A DNA stretch of 64,000 nt from Roseomonas fluvialis. Lineage in GTDB: Bacteria; Pseudomonadota; Alphaproteobacteria; Acetobacterales; Acetobacteraceae. The first letter of the stretch is position 1. Every line of letters starts with the position of its first letter. This document shows positions 26,514 through 35,585 of the stretch, one piece after another. A model generated the notes under the pieces. The model saw only the letters and a list, made by a program, of their open reading frames with translations. It made no database searches and was not told where the DNA came from. Location: positions 1,358,501 through 1,422,500 of the forward strand of contig NZ_AP025637.1 of the NCBI RefSeq assembly GCF_022846615.1. Direction: 5' to 3'. A program made the translations under genes and the position numbers.

Positions 26514-26545
26514 GATCCGGCCGGATGATCCCATCCGGCCGGATC
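26514..26545. terminator. Perfect palindrome, probable terminator region, in a 334-bp gap
   Basis: GATCCGGCCGGATG and its complement surround a 3-4 base loop just beyond the stop of the minus-strand TRAP permease gene (26551). There is no T-run on either side, so factor-independent termination is uncertain. The rest of the gap between this permease and the DedA gene (26217-26550) holds nothing I can recognise. Confidence 0.55.
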
Positions 26546-26550
26546 GCGCC

Positions 26551-27882
26551 CTACCGGCCCATCATGGTGGTCGGCAGCCAGGTCACGATGCCCGGGAACA
26601 CCGTGACCATCGCCACGCCCACCAGCATCAGGAAGAAGAAGGGCAGGGTGTTCTTCGCGACCTCGAAGATGCCCTTGCCGGTCAGCCCCTGCAGCACGAA
26701 CAGGTTGAAGCCGACAGGCGGCGTGATCTGCGCGAGTTCCACCACCAGCACGATGAAGATCCCGAACCACACCAGGTCGAAGCCGGTGCTGGCGATGATC
26801 GGCAGCACCACCGACACGGTCAGCACGATCATGCTGATGCCGTCGATGAAGCAGCCCAGGATCAGGTAGATGATCGTCAGGCAGGCGATGATCATGAAGG
26901 GGCTGAAGCCCTGCGCGCCCACCCAGGCCGCCATCGCCGCCGGGATGCCCGAATACGCCATGGCCTGCGTGAGGAACGCCGCCCCCGCCAGGATCAGGTT
27001 GATCATGCAGGACAGCCGCACCGCGCCCATCAGGCTCGCGGTGAAGGAACTCCAGTTCAACGACCCGCCCCAGGCCGACAGCGCCAGCGCGCCGACCACA
27101 CCGAACACCGCCGCTTCCGTGGCTGTCGCCCAGCCCGCATAGATGCTGCCCATCACGAAGCCGATCAGCAGCACGACCGGGATCAACTGCCCGCTCTCGC
27201 GCAGCTTCTTCGCAAACGGCATGGGCGGGTCGGCCGGCGGGGTCAGCTTCGGGTTCAACAGCGACCACACCGCGATATAGCCGCTGAACAGCACCATCAG
27301 CATGATGCCCGGCAGCACGCCGGCGATGAACAGCCGCACGATGCTCACTTCCGCCGCCACGCCATAGACGATCATGACGATGGAGGGCGGGATCAGCAGC
27401 CCGAGCGTGCCGGCACCCGCCAGCGACCCGATCGCCATCGGCACATGGTAGCCGCGCTGGGTCAGCGCCGGCAGCGACATCTTGCCGATGGTCGCGGCGG
27501 TGGCCGCCGAGCTCCCGGACACGGCCGCGAAGATGCCGCAGCCGATCACGTTCACATGCATCAGCCGCCCCGGCAGCCGCTGCACCCATGGCGCCAGGCC
27601 GCGGAACATGTCCTCGCTCAGCTTCGTGCGGAACAGGATCTCGCCCATCCAGATGAACAGCGGGAGCGCCGCCAGCGTCCAGGACGCCAGCGACTGCCAG
27701 ATCGCGGTGCCCATCACCTTTTCGGCCGGGAAGGTCGGCATGGACGGGATCAGCACGGGCAGCACCACGATGCCGACCAGCCCCACGAGCGCCAGCGCCA
27801 GGCCGATCCACACGCCGAGGCCCAGGAAGACGAACAGGAGCCCGAGCAGCAGCATGCCCGCTTCGGTCTGGGCGAGTTCCAT
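26551..27882 (-). CDS. dctM: TRAP transporter large permease (DctM-like)
   Basis: A 443-residue protein with about 12-13 hydrophobic helices, beginning MELAQTEAGMLLLGLLFVFLGLGVWIG. Conserved DctM segments include PLFIWMGEILFRT, SGSSAATAATIGKMSLPAL, GTLGLLIPPSIVMIVYG and the C-terminal TPPVGFNLFVLQGLTG. It is the ion-coupled translocation subunit that uses Na+ or H+ gradients to import the solute brought by DctP. It is the last gene of a minus-strand operon and overlaps the DctQ stop by one base. Confidence 0.95.
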   Translation of the reverse strand: MELAQTEAGMLLLGLLFVFLGLGVWIGLALALVGLVGIVVLPVLIPSMPTFPAEKVMGTAIWQSLASWTLAALPLFIWMGEILFRTKLSEDMFRGLAPWVQRLPGRLMHVNVIGCGIFAAVSGSSAATAATIGKMSLPALTQRGYHVPMAIGSLAGAGTLGLLIPPSIVMIVYGVAAEVSIVRLFIAGVLPGIMLMVLFSGYIAVWSLLNPKLTPPADPPMPFAKKLRESGQLIPVVLLIGFVMGSIYAGWATATEAAVFGVVGALALSAWGGSLNWSSFTASLMGAVRLSCMINLILAGAAFLTQAMAYSGIPAAMAAWVGAQGFSPFMIIACLTIIYLILGCFIDGISMIVLTVSVVLPIIASTGFDLVWFGIFIVLVVELAQITPPVGFNLFVLQGLTGKGIFEVAKNTLPFFFLMLVGVAMVTVFPGIVTWLPTTMMGR

Positions 27883-28421
27883 CAGAGTTCTTCCCCAGCG
27901 CGCGACAGCGCATCGGCTTCCGCCGCACGACGATAGGACGGCACGCCGCCGGTCAGGTGCACCACCAGGTCATCGACCAGGCAGACCGCGAAGATCGCGA
28001 CCCCCGTGCCGACCAGCCCCTGCGGCACCCACAGCTTCCAGGCGACCGACCCCTGCGCGACATCCTCGAATTCGAAGCTGTCGAAAGCGAGGTCGAGCAT
28101 CGCGTAGGCAAAGAAGCAGCACAGCGCCGCTGAGATGCCGACCGCGATGGTCTCCATCACGAAGCGCGGCGCGCCGCGCAGCCGCCCGATGATCAGGTCC
28201 ACCCGGATATGCGCGCCGTGCCGGAAGGCATAGGCCAGCGGCAGCGTGGCCGATGCCGCGACCGAGAAGGCGGTCAGGTCGTCCGCGCCCAGCACGGTCG
28301 CACCGAATTGCCGGCCGATCACCTGGGTCGCGATGATGGCGCCGATCGCCGCCAGCGCGATGGCGCCCGCGATCCCGCCCAGCAGGTACAGCGCATCGAG
28401 CGCGCGGCGCAGCGGGGTCAT
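27882..28421 (-). CDS. dctQ: TRAP transporter small permease (DctQ-like)
   Basis: A 179-residue protein with four hydrophobic helices. IGRQFGATVLGADDLTAFSVAASATLPLAYAFRHGAHIRVDLI is the usual DctQ signature region. DctQ scaffolds the large permease in the inner membrane. It follows the DctP gene after 85 bp and overlaps the dctM start by one base (stop and start share position 27882), which shows tight coupling. Confidence 0.93.
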   Translation of the reverse strand: MTPLRRALDALYLLGGIAGAIALAAIGAIIATQVIGRQFGATVLGADDLTAFSVAASATLPLAYAFRHGAHIRVDLIIGRLRGAPRFVMETIAVGISAALCCFFAYAMLDLAFDSFEFEDVAQGSVAWKLWVPQGLVGTGVAIFAVCLVDDLVVHLTGGVPSYRRAAEADALSRAGEEL

Positions 28422-28506
28422 GCCGCCTGGCCGAAGAAGTTGGTCATCGATGCTGCTTCCATGCTGGCAGGGCAGGGGGACCGCCTCGCGGCGGCCCCCC
28501 TTGGAT

Positions 28507-29505
28507 TCACGCGACGGCGGCGCGATAGGCGTCGATCAGGCGCTTGCCCTCGTCGCCGGCCTTGGCCACCCATTCGTCGGCCTGCGTCGCGCCGATGCGC
28601 ATCAGCCCGTCGCGCAGCGCCGGCGACATGGTGCCGATGGTCATGCCGCGGCTCTGCAGGATGTTCTGCTGGTTCAGCGTCTCGACGTCCGAGGCCTCCC
28701 AGCCGCGCGCCTCGGCCGCCGCGGCGGCGGTGCGGATCGCGGCCTGCACATCGGCCGGCAACGCCTGCAGCGCGCGGGTCTGCACGAAGATGGCGTTCTT
28801 CGTGCGCGTGAAGCCGATCGGCGTGAAGTGGCGGCAGAAATCCCAGGCCTGCACATCGACGCCCGTCGCGGCGGACGTCACCATCGCGTTGACCACGCCG
28901 GTGGCGAAGGCCTGCGGCACTTCCGCCTGCTGCACCAGCGTGGGGGTCGCGCCGCACAGGGTCGCGAAGCGGTTGGTCAGCGCGTTGAAGGTGCGCATCT
29001 TGGTGCCGCGCAGTGTCTCGACGCTCTCCACCGGGACATTCGTGTACAGGCCCGACGGCGGCCACGGCACCCAGTACAGCAGGCTCACGCCCTGCCGCTG
29101 GAAGCGCGCCTCGACATACTGCTTCTGCAGTTCCGCGAGCTTGCGCGCCATGTCGGTGCTGGTCACGAGCATCGGCACGGAATCGACCTCGAAGAACGGG
29201 TCCTCGTTGCCATAGGCCGAGAGCAGGATCTCGCCGATCTGCGCCTGACCGGTCTGCACGCCGCGCTTGATCTCGGGCATGCGCAGCAGGGACGCGTTGG
29301 AATGTACCTGGATCTGCAGCCGCCCGCCGGAGGCCGCCTGCACCTGCTCCACGAAGGTGCGCATATTGCGGGTGTGGAAGTTGCCGTCCGGATAGGCGGT
29401 GGCGACCTGCCAGCGCGTCTGCGCCTGCGCGGCGCGCCCGAACACGGCTGCGGCGGCAAGGCCGCCCGTGGCCGCGAGCAGGTCGCGGCGGCGAAGGTTG
29501 GTCAT
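28507..29505 (-). CDS. TRAP transporter solute-binding protein (DctP-like), operon copy
   Basis: A 332-residue periplasmic receptor with a signal peptide (MTNLRRRDLLAATGG, cleavage after AAQA). It has WQVATAYPDGNFHTRNMRTFVEQV, SNASLLRMPEIKRGVQTGQAQIGEILLSAYGNEDPFFEVDS and the Arg-containing TKMRTFNALTNRFA segment; in the family this Arg holds the ligand carboxylate. GGGGGC precedes the ATG. It is directly upstream of dctQ and dctM and is the likely receptor for this system. The ligand is not predictable. Confidence 0.93.
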   Translation of the reverse strand: MTNLRRRDLLAATGGLAAAAVFGRAAQAQTRWQVATAYPDGNFHTRNMRTFVEQVQAASGGRLQIQVHSNASLLRMPEIKRGVQTGQAQIGEILLSAYGNEDPFFEVDSVPMLVTSTDMARKLAELQKQYVEARFQRQGVSLLYWVPWPPSGLYTNVPVESVETLRGTKMRTFNALTNRFATLCGATPTLVQQAEVPQAFATGVVNAMVTSAATGVDVQAWDFCRHFTPIGFTRTKNAIFVQTRALQALPADVQAAIRTAAAAAEARGWEASDVETLNQQNILQSRGMTIGTMSPALRDGLMRIGATQADEWVAKAGDEGKRLIDAYRAAVA

Positions 29506-29769
29506 GGGAAGCCCCCTTGTTCGTTCTTTTCCGGCGGCATCTTCGGCGCCGTTCCAGCCGTGGCGCAAGGGGGGCGTGCCGATGCCCAGCGGTGCAAGGG
29601 GCTCCATTGCCCTCGCACAAGGCAGCGCCTGCGCGGTGCGAGGGCAGCGTCGGGGGCGCACGGCGCATCCGCCACGCACCTCCGCAGCCGGCCGCCCCTT
29701 CGAGGCCGCCGGCAGGCAGGGGGCGACGGATGTCGAACCGCCGCGCGAGCCAGGGTTCAGGGCAGGCTG

Positions 29770-30750
29770 TCAGCCCGCCCGGTACTGTTCGAGCAGCCGC
29801 CGCCCGTCATCGCCGGCGCGCGTCACCCATTCATCCGCCATGGTCCGGCCCACGCGCGTGAGGTCATCGAGCAGCTGCTGCGAGGGCGGGCCCACCTGCA
29901 TGCCGCGCGCGGCGAGCGTCGCCTCGGTCTCGCGCGTGGCTTGTTCGGCCAGTTCGTAGCCGCGCGTCTCGGCGCGGGCCGCCGCGGTGCGCACCGCCGC
30001 CTGCACGTCGGCTGGCAGTCCCTCTAGCGCGCGGCGCGAAACCATCACCGCGTTCTTCGTCATGGAGAAGCCGAGCGGCGTGAACACCCGCGCATAGTCC
30101 CAGGCCTGGGTATCGACGCCCGTCGCGGCCGAGGTGATCTGCGCCTGCACGACGCCTGTCGCGAACGCCTGCGCCAGTTCCGCCGACTGCACGAGCGTGG
30201 GCTGCGCGCCGATCAGCTGCGCGAAGCGATTGGTCATGGGGGAGAAGGTGCGGAAGCGCTGCCCGCGCAACTGCTCGAGGCTGGTGACCGGCACCTGCGC
30301 GTAGAGCCCCGCCGGCGGCCACGGCACCATGTACAGCAGGCTGAGGCCCTGGCGCGCCAGGCGTGCCTCGATGAAGGGCTTCTGCAGGTCCGACAGCCGC
30401 TTCGCCTGCGCGAAATTCGTCACCAGCTGCGGCAGCGCATCGGCGTCGAACAGCGGGTCCTCGTTGGCATAGGCGGTCAGCAGGATCTCGCCCAGCTGCA
30501 CCTGGCCGGTCTGCACGCCGCGCTTGATCTCGGGCATGCGCAGCAGCGACCCATTGGAATGCACCTGGATCGACAGCCGCCCGCCGGCGGCCTGCTCGAT
30601 CTCCTGCACGAAGGTGCGGATGTTGCGGGTGTGGAAGTTGCCGTCGGCATAGGGGGTGGCCATCTGCCAACGCGCCTGGGCGCGGGCGGCGGCGGGTGCG
30701 AGTGCGGCGAGGCCGGCGGCACCCAGCAGGGCGCGGCGGTGCAGGGTCAT
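29770..30750 (-). CDS. TRAP transporter solute-binding protein (DctP-like), tandem paralogue
   Basis: A 326-residue paralogue of the next receptor with the same blocks: WQMATPYADGNFHTRN, SNGSLLRMPEIKRGVQTGQVQLGEILLTAYANEDP and FRTFSPMTNRFAQLIGAQP. It is separated from its paralogue by 264 bp without a gene, so it is a tandem duplicate that could feed the same permease with a different ligand or serve as its first gene. The signal peptide is MTLHRRALLGAAGLAALAPA...ARAQA. Confidence 0.92.
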   Translation of the reverse strand: MTLHRRALLGAAGLAALAPAAARAQARWQMATPYADGNFHTRNIRTFVQEIEQAAGGRLSIQVHSNGSLLRMPEIKRGVQTGQVQLGEILLTAYANEDPLFDADALPQLVTNFAQAKRLSDLQKPFIEARLARQGLSLLYMVPWPPAGLYAQVPVTSLEQLRGQRFRTFSPMTNRFAQLIGAQPTLVQSAELAQAFATGVVQAQITSAATGVDTQAWDYARVFTPLGFSMTKNAVMVSRRALEGLPADVQAAVRTAAARAETRGYELAEQATRETEATLAARGMQVGPPSQQLLDDLTRVGRTMADEWVTRAGDDGRRLLEQYRAG

Positions 30751-30914
30751 GGTGATGGTGTTCCTCTCCCGGGGCCGCGGCGCAGGCCGTGGCTTGGCGG
30801 GCCAAGGTTACCGCAGGAATACGCCGGAAGATCAAGCCGGCGTGTGCTCGGTCGTGCGCGCCGCGGCCAGGCCGAAGCGTGCGCGCGGATCAGTCCGGCG
30901 CGGCCGCCGTCTGA

Positions 30915-31178
30915 TCAGTCCGGATACGCGGCGGGATCGATGCCCGCATCGGCCAGGAAGGTGCGGATCGCCACCACCTCGTCCTTCGACAGGCTGTGCT
31001 TCGAATCGTGGAAGGCATGCGCCTGGCCATTGAGCTTCACCGCAATACGGCCGGACCCATTGTGCGAGACCTCGGCCCCGAGTTCCTCGAACACGGCATG
31101 CACGGCGCGGGGGTCGATATTGGCGCTGACCGGGTGGGCGAACAGCGCGTGGAGCACCTTGCGGTGGCGGTGGTTCAT
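30915..31178 (-). CDS. Small conserved protein, possibly HicA/dsRBD-like fold
   Basis: An 87-residue protein starting MNHRHRKVLHALFAHP. The pattern, helix (KVLHALFAHPVS), helix (DPRAVHAVFEELGAEV), beta strands (GRIAVKLNGQAHAFHDS) and a C-terminal helix (SKDEVVAIRTFLADAGID), resembles the alpha-beta-beta-beta-alpha layout of HicA-type proteins, but there is no HicB partner and the usual HicA GSHH motif is missing. I do not assign toxin activity. CCTGCC precedes the ATG on its strand, so the ribosome site is weak. Confidence 0.7.
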   Translation of the reverse strand: MNHRHRKVLHALFAHPVSANIDPRAVHAVFEELGAEVSHNGSGRIAVKLNGQAHAFHDSKHSLSKDEVVAIRTFLADAGIDPAAYPD

Positions 31179-31300
31179 GGCAGGCCTTTCGTGCGGTGGG
31201 ACGATGCCGCCATGTTGCGCGCGCCGCGGCGGCGCGCCTTGCGCCGGATCAAGATCGGCGCCGATGCGCGCCCGCCCGACATCCGAGGGACACACCACGA

Positions 31301-31567
31301 CCGATCGCGGCCCTGCGAGGATCCGCGCGCGCGGAGCGCGACCGCGCCCAGACTGTCAGCCGTTCCTGGCGCACCAGCCCCTGGCGCGAAGGCAAGGCCG
31401 GCGGACGCCGGCCGCCCGCCGTTTGAGGGTCAAACACGTCGGATCGTGCGCCTGCACGATCCGCGCGCGCGACGCGCGACCGCGCCCAGACTGTCAGCCG
31501 TTCCTGGCGCACCAGCCCCTGGCGCGAAGGCAAGGCCGGCGGACGCCGGCCGCCCGCCGTTTGAGGG
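31301..31567 (+). repeat. ~130-bp dispersed element, two near-identical tandem copies
   Basis: Copy one is 31301-31429 and copy two 31441-31567, offset by about 138 bp. A block of roughly 90 bases from GCGCGACCGCGCCCAG to GCCGTTTGAGGG is identical in both, so the duplication is recent. Each begins with a GGATCG or CGATCG palindrome arm and contains the AAGGCCGGCGGACGCCGGCC hairpin. They fill the 414-bp gap between a small gene and manC (31179-31592); no gene is visible there. Confidence 0.88.
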
Positions 31568-31578
31568 ACGCGAGAAAT

Positions 31579-31609
31579 CCTACGGTCGCGCCTCAGGCGC
31601 GCCCGTAGG
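31579..31609 (-). terminator. Terminator hairpin overlapping the manC stop codon
   Basis: On the minus strand CCTACGGGCGCGCC, a loop containing the TGA stop, then GGCGCGACCGTAGG is followed by ATTTCT. The stem is nearly perfect and the stop codon of manC (31593-31595) sits in the loop. This should terminate manC transcription. The core GCGCCTGAGGCGC is the same kind of palindrome that is multiplied in the tandem arrays elsewhere in the window. Confidence 0.75.
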
Positions 31610-33014
31610 TGTCCTCGAAGCGCACGATGTCGTCCTCGCCCAGGTAGGACCCGGACTGCACCTCGATCAGCACCAGCGGGATCATCCCGGGGTTCTCCAT
31701 CCGGTGCACGCAGCCGAGCGGCAGGTAGACGCTCTCGTTCTCGCGCAGCAGGATCTCCTCGGCGTCGCGGCGCACGATCGCAGTGCCCGAGACCACCACC
31801 CAATGCTCCGCCCGGTGGAAGTGCTTCTGCAGGGACAGCTTCGCGCCGGGGCGCACCTGGATCTTCTTCACCTGGAAGCGCTCGCCCAGGATCAGCCCCT
31901 CGTAGTGGCCCCAGGGCCGATAGGCGCGGCGATGCTCGGTCGCTTCCTTGCGGCCCTTGGCGCGCAGCTGCTCGACCAGCTTCTTCACGTCCTGCGCGCG
32001 GTCGCGGTGCATGGCCAGCACCGCGTCGTCGGTCACCACCACGACGGCGTCCTCGAGGCCGACCACGCCGGTGACGATCCCCTCGCTGCGCACCAGGCAG
32101 CGCCGCGCATCGACCAGTTCGACCGGGCCGAGCGTGGCGTTGCCCGCGCCATCCTGCGGGCTGATCTCCCACAGCGCGGCCCAGGATCCGATGTCGGACC
32201 AGCCGATCGCCGCCGGCACCACCGCGGCATTTGCGGTGCGCTCCATCACTGCATGGTCGATGCTGATCGACGGCGCCGCCGCGAAGGCCGCGGCATCGAG
32301 CCGCACGAAGTCCATGTCGCGCTTCGCCCCGGCCACCGCCTGGCGCACCGCGGCCAGCATGGCGGGTTCGTGCCGTTCGAGCTCCGCCAGCAGGACCGAC
32401 GCGGTCGCGACGAACATGCCGGAATTCCAAAGGTGCCGGCCGCCGGCGACGAAGTCGGCCGCGCGCGCCGCATCGGGCTTCTCGACGAAGCGCGCGATGG
32501 CGCGCACCCCGGGCAGGCCCGGCACGTCGGCGCCGGCCTCGATGTAGCCGTAGCCGGTCTCGGGCGCGGTCGGCGCCATGCCGAAGGTGACGATCCGCCC
32601 CGCGCGCGCCGCTGCGGCCGCCTGGCCGAGCGCCGCATGCAACGCGGGCACGTCCTTGATCGCGCTGTCGGCGGCCATGATCCACAGGACCGTGCCCGGG
32701 CCCGCTTCCTCGGCCAGCAGCGCCGCGGCGGCGATGGCGGGGCCGGAATTGCGCCCCGCCGGTTCCAGCACGATGCGCGCGCCATGGCCGCGCAGCTGTT
32801 CGGCGACCAGGAAGCGGTGCGCCTCGTTGCAGACCACCATGGGGGGCGCGAAGCCCGGGCCTTCCGCGCGCGCCGCGGTCTCGACCAGCATCGGCCGGTC
32901 CGAGGCGAGCGGCCAGAACTGCTTCGGATACCCCTCGCGCGAGAGCGGCCAGAGGCGGGTGCCGGTGCCCCCCGAGAGGATGACGGGCAGGATCGGCGTG
33001 TGCTGTTGGGTCAT
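31593..33014 (-). CDS. manC: Mannose-1-phosphate guanylyltransferase / mannose-6-phosphate isomerase
   Basis: A 473-residue bifunctional protein of the ManC/XanB/AlgA type. The N-terminal nucleotidyltransferase has PVILSGGTGTRLWPLSREGYPKQF (pyrophosphorylase signature) and FVEKPD. The C-terminal type II isomerase cupin has RPWGHYEGL, LSLQKHFHRAEHWVVVSGTA with the metal-binding QxHxHRxEHW motif and LPLGCVHRMENPG. It makes GDP-mannose for exopolysaccharide or lipopolysaccharide. It stands alone between repeats and a divergent thioesterase gene. Confidence 0.95.
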   Translation of the reverse strand: MTQQHTPILPVILSGGTGTRLWPLSREGYPKQFWPLASDRPMLVETAARAEGPGFAPPMVVCNEAHRFLVAEQLRGHGARIVLEPAGRNSGPAIAAAALLAEEAGPGTVLWIMAADSAIKDVPALHAALGQAAAAARAGRIVTFGMAPTAPETGYGYIEAGADVPGLPGVRAIARFVEKPDAARAADFVAGGRHLWNSGMFVATASVLLAELERHEPAMLAAVRQAVAGAKRDMDFVRLDAAAFAAAPSISIDHAVMERTANAAVVPAAIGWSDIGSWAALWEISPQDGAGNATLGPVELVDARRCLVRSEGIVTGVVGLEDAVVVVTDDAVLAMHRDRAQDVKKLVEQLRAKGRKEATEHRRAYRPWGHYEGLILGERFQVKKIQVRPGAKLSLQKHFHRAEHWVVVSGTAIVRRDAEEILLRENESVYLPLGCVHRMENPGMIPLVLIEVQSGSYLGEDDIVRFEDTYGRA

Positions 33015-33138
33015 GGCGTCCGGGCGATCTGAACGGGTGCTGCGCGTTCTATGCGTCGCAACTGGGGCGAAGGGAAGGCACCTCGGCAGGGTGCGGCGGG
33101 GCGCCTATCCTGCCCCCGTTTGGTGCAGGGGGATCGGC

Positions 33139-33576
33139 GTGGTGGACAGCGGTGTTCCGGAGGGTTTCGTGGCGCGGCACGCGGGCGGGCCCTTCCTCGA
33201 GCCGATCGGCCCGATCTTCCGCCGGCCCGAGGAAGCCGGGGCGCGCTTCGGTATCCGGATCGAACGGCGCCACTGCAACAACCAGGCGGTGGCGCATGGC
33301 GGCATGCTCGCGACCATCGCCGACATCGTGCTGGGCATCGGTGGGGCCGAACAGGCCGGTACGCCCGGGCATTTCGTGACCATCAGCCTGGTGACGGACT
33401 ACCTGGCCCCCGCGCCGCTGGGCGCCTGGCTGGAATGCCACCCGGCGTTGCTGCGCCGCACCCAGCGGATGATGTTCGTGGAGGGGCGCTTCCTGGCCGA
33501 TGGCGTGGCGGTCCTGCGCGCCAGCGGCGTTTTCGCGCTGCCGCGCCCGAAGCCCGAGGCGGCGCCGGGCGACTGA
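33139..33576 (+). CDS. PaaI-type hotdog thioesterase
   Basis: A 145-residue hotdog-fold protein starting at GTG (33139 or 33142) behind CAGGGGGATC. The N-x-x-x-x-HGG-M motif NNQAVAHGGMLATIADI, the strand FVTISLVTDYLAPA and the C-terminal VEGRFLADGVAVLRASGVFALP are typical of PaaI/YbgC-like acyl-CoA thioesterases, which free CoA from stalled acyl or aryl thioesters. The substrate is unknown. A longer frame upstream is antisense to manC. Confidence 0.87.
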   Translation: MVDSGVPEGFVARHAGGPFLEPIGPIFRRPEEAGARFGIRIERRHCNNQAVAHGGMLATIADIVLGIGGAEQAGTPGHFVTISLVTDYLAPAPLGAWLECHPALLRRTQRMMFVEGRFLADGVAVLRASGVFALPRPKPEAAPGD

Positions 33577-33586
33577 GCCACGCAAC

Positions 33587-33979
33587 GCGGATCGCGGCCC
33601 TGCGGCGATCCGGGAGGGCACAGCGCACCGCGACCAACCGATCCGCGGCGCCAAACGCACCAGCGCACGGCGCGCAGCCATGCCCGCGCACTCCTGCGCC
33701 GGCACTAGCGGCGAACAGACGCGGATCGCGCGCCTGCACGATCCGGGAGCGCAAGGCGGCGACCGCGCCCAACCTGCCACCCGCGCCCAACGCACCAGTG
33801 CACGGCGCGCAGCCATGCCCGCGCACGCCTGCGCCGGCACTTGCGGCGAACAGACGCGGATCGCGCGCCTGCGCGATCCGGGAGCGCAAGGCGCGACCGC
33901 ACCCAACCTGCCACCCCCGCCCGACGAACCAGTGCACGGCGCGCAAGCCAAGCCGCCGGAGGCGGCGCCCGGCGCTTGA
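33587..33979 (+). repeat. ~130-bp dispersed element, three tandem copies (period 134-135 bp)
   Basis: Copies start with GCGGATCG at 33587, 33721 and 33856. Each has the ...GCGATCCGGGAGCGCAAGG palindrome arm, CCGCGCCCAACCTGCCACCC, ACCAGTGCACGGCGCGCAGCCA and then, in the first two, GCCCGCGCACnCCTGCGCCGGCAC. Only the last copy has the canonical GCCGCCGGAGGCGGC hairpin and the CGCTTGAGGG end. The array fills the 485-bp gap 33577-34061 apart from the tctA terminator; no gene is present. Confidence 0.9.
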
Positions 33980-33996
33980 GGGCATACAAAAACAAA

Positions 33997-34026
33997 GAAG
34001 GCGGGTCCCCCTCGGAACCCGCCTTC
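33997..34026 (-). terminator. Factor-independent terminator of the tctCBA operon
   Basis: On the minus strand GAAGGCGGGTTCC, a short loop and GGACCCGCCTTC are followed at once by TTTGTTTTTGTATG. The strong GC stem plus T-run 35 bases after the tctA stop is the clearest intrinsic terminator in the window. Confidence 0.9.
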
Positions 34027-34061
34027 CCAAAACACCCCGACCTACGCGGGCAGGACGACCC

Positions 34062-35567
34062 TCACCCGCCTTCTTGCAACGCGCTGTCCTTGCCCTTGCG
34101 GATGTTGGGCAGCAGCATCGCAACCAGCGCGATGGCGGCGATGCCGAGCATCGTCGCGCTGATCGGGCGTTCGAGGAACACCATCGGGTCGCCGCGCGAC
34201 AGCAGCATGGCGCGGCGCAGGTGTTCCTCCATCATCGGCCCCAGCACGAAGCCGATCAGCATCGGCGCGGCTTCCAGGCGCAGCTTCGAGCAGAGGTAGC
34301 CGAAGATGCCGAAGACCACCGTCTGGTACACGTCGAACACGTTGTTCTGCAGCGAATACACGCCGATCGCGCAGAAGATCATGATGGCCGGGTACATGTG
34401 GCGGTAGGGAACCGCGAGCAGCTTCACCCAGATGCCGATCATCGGCAGGTTGATGACCAGCAGCATCAGGTTGCCGACCCACATCGACGCGATCAGGCCC
34501 CAGAACAGGTCCGGCTGCGCTTCGACCATGCGCGGGCCGGGCTGGATGCCCTGGATGATCAGCGCGCCGACCATCAGCGCCATCACGGCATTGGCCGGGA
34601 TGCCGAGCGTGAGCAGCGGGATGAAGGAGGTCTGCGAGGCCGCGTTGTTCGCCGATTCCGGACCCGCCACGCCCTCGATCGCGCCGGTGCCGAATTCGTG
34701 CCGGCCCTTCGAGATCTTTCGCTCCATCATGTAGGAGCCGAAGGACGACAGCGCGGCGCCGCCACCGGGCAGGATGCCCAGGAGCGAACCGACCACCGTG
34801 CCGCGCAGCACTGCGGGCACCGCGCGCTTGAATTCCTCGCGCGTCATCATCAGCGAGCCGACCTTGCCCGACATGACCGAGCGCGATTCCGGCCGTTCGA
34901 GGTTCAGGATGATTTCGGCGATGCCGAACATGCCCATCGCGATCGAGACGAAGCCCACGCCGTCCGACAGTTCCGGGATGCCGAAGGTGAAGCGCTGCTG
35001 CCCGGTCTGCACGTCGGTGCCGACCATGCCGAGCGACACGCCGAACACCACCATGCCAATCGACTTCACGACCGACCCCTGCGCCAGCACCGCCGAGATG
35101 ATCAGGCCGAGGAACATCAGCGAGAAGTAGTCCGCCGGGCCGAAGGACAGCGCCACCTGCGTCAGCAGCGGGCCCGAAGCCGCCACCAGCACGGTCGCGA
35201 CGGTGCCCGCGAAGAACGACCCAAGCGCCGCGATCGACAGCGCCGCGCCCGCGCGGCCCTTGCGGGCCATCTTGTAGCCTTCGAGGGTTGTGACGACCGA
35301 ACTGACCTCGCCCGGCAGATTCAGCAGGATGGCCGTGGTGGAACCGCCGTACTGCGCGCCGTAGTAGATGCCCGCCAGCATGATGATGGCGGTGGTGGCG
35401 GGCTGGCCGAAGGTGATCGGCAGCAGCAGCGAGATGGTCGCCACAGGCCCGATGCCCGGCAGCACGCCGATGGCGGTGCCGATGACGCAGCCGATCAGGC
35501 AGAACAGCAGGTTGTTGAAAGTGAGCGCGACGCCGAAGCCATGCGCCAGATTGCCGATGAGATCCAT
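34062..35567 (-). CDS. tctA: Tripartite tricarboxylate transporter large permease TctA
   Basis: A 501-residue membrane protein with about 11-12 helices. TctA signatures include FCLIGCVIGTAIGVLPGIGPVATISLLLPITFG, MLAGIYYGAQYGGSTTAILLNLPGE, the second glycine motif VGSLLGILPGGGAALSSFGSYMMERK and GVAGPESANNAASQTSFIPLLTLGIP. It is the ion-driven translocator for solutes delivered by TctC. It is the last gene in the tctC-tctB-tctA operon, 18 bp after tctB, and is followed by a strong terminator. Confidence 0.97.
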   Translation of the reverse strand: MDLIGNLAHGFGVALTFNNLLFCLIGCVIGTAIGVLPGIGPVATISLLLPITFGQPATTAIIMLAGIYYGAQYGGSTTAILLNLPGEVSSVVTTLEGYKMARKGRAGAALSIAALGSFFAGTVATVLVAASGPLLTQVALSFGPADYFSLMFLGLIISAVLAQGSVVKSIGMVVFGVSLGMVGTDVQTGQQRFTFGIPELSDGVGFVSIAMGMFGIAEIILNLERPESRSVMSGKVGSLMMTREEFKRAVPAVLRGTVVGSLLGILPGGGAALSSFGSYMMERKISKGRHEFGTGAIEGVAGPESANNAASQTSFIPLLTLGIPANAVMALMVGALIIQGIQPGPRMVEAQPDLFWGLIASMWVGNLMLLVINLPMIGIWVKLLAVPYRHMYPAIMIFCAIGVYSLQNNVFDVYQTVVFGIFGYLCSKLRLEAAPMLIGFVLGPMMEEHLRRAMLLSRGDPMVFLERPISATMLGIAAIALVAMLLPNIRKGKDSALQEGG

Positions 35568-35585
35568 GTCAGCCGGTCCTTTCGG

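Noticed and set aside
30915..31178. HicA toxin of a HicAB pair
   Set aside because: No HicB gene adjoins and the typical HicA catalytic His motif is not present.
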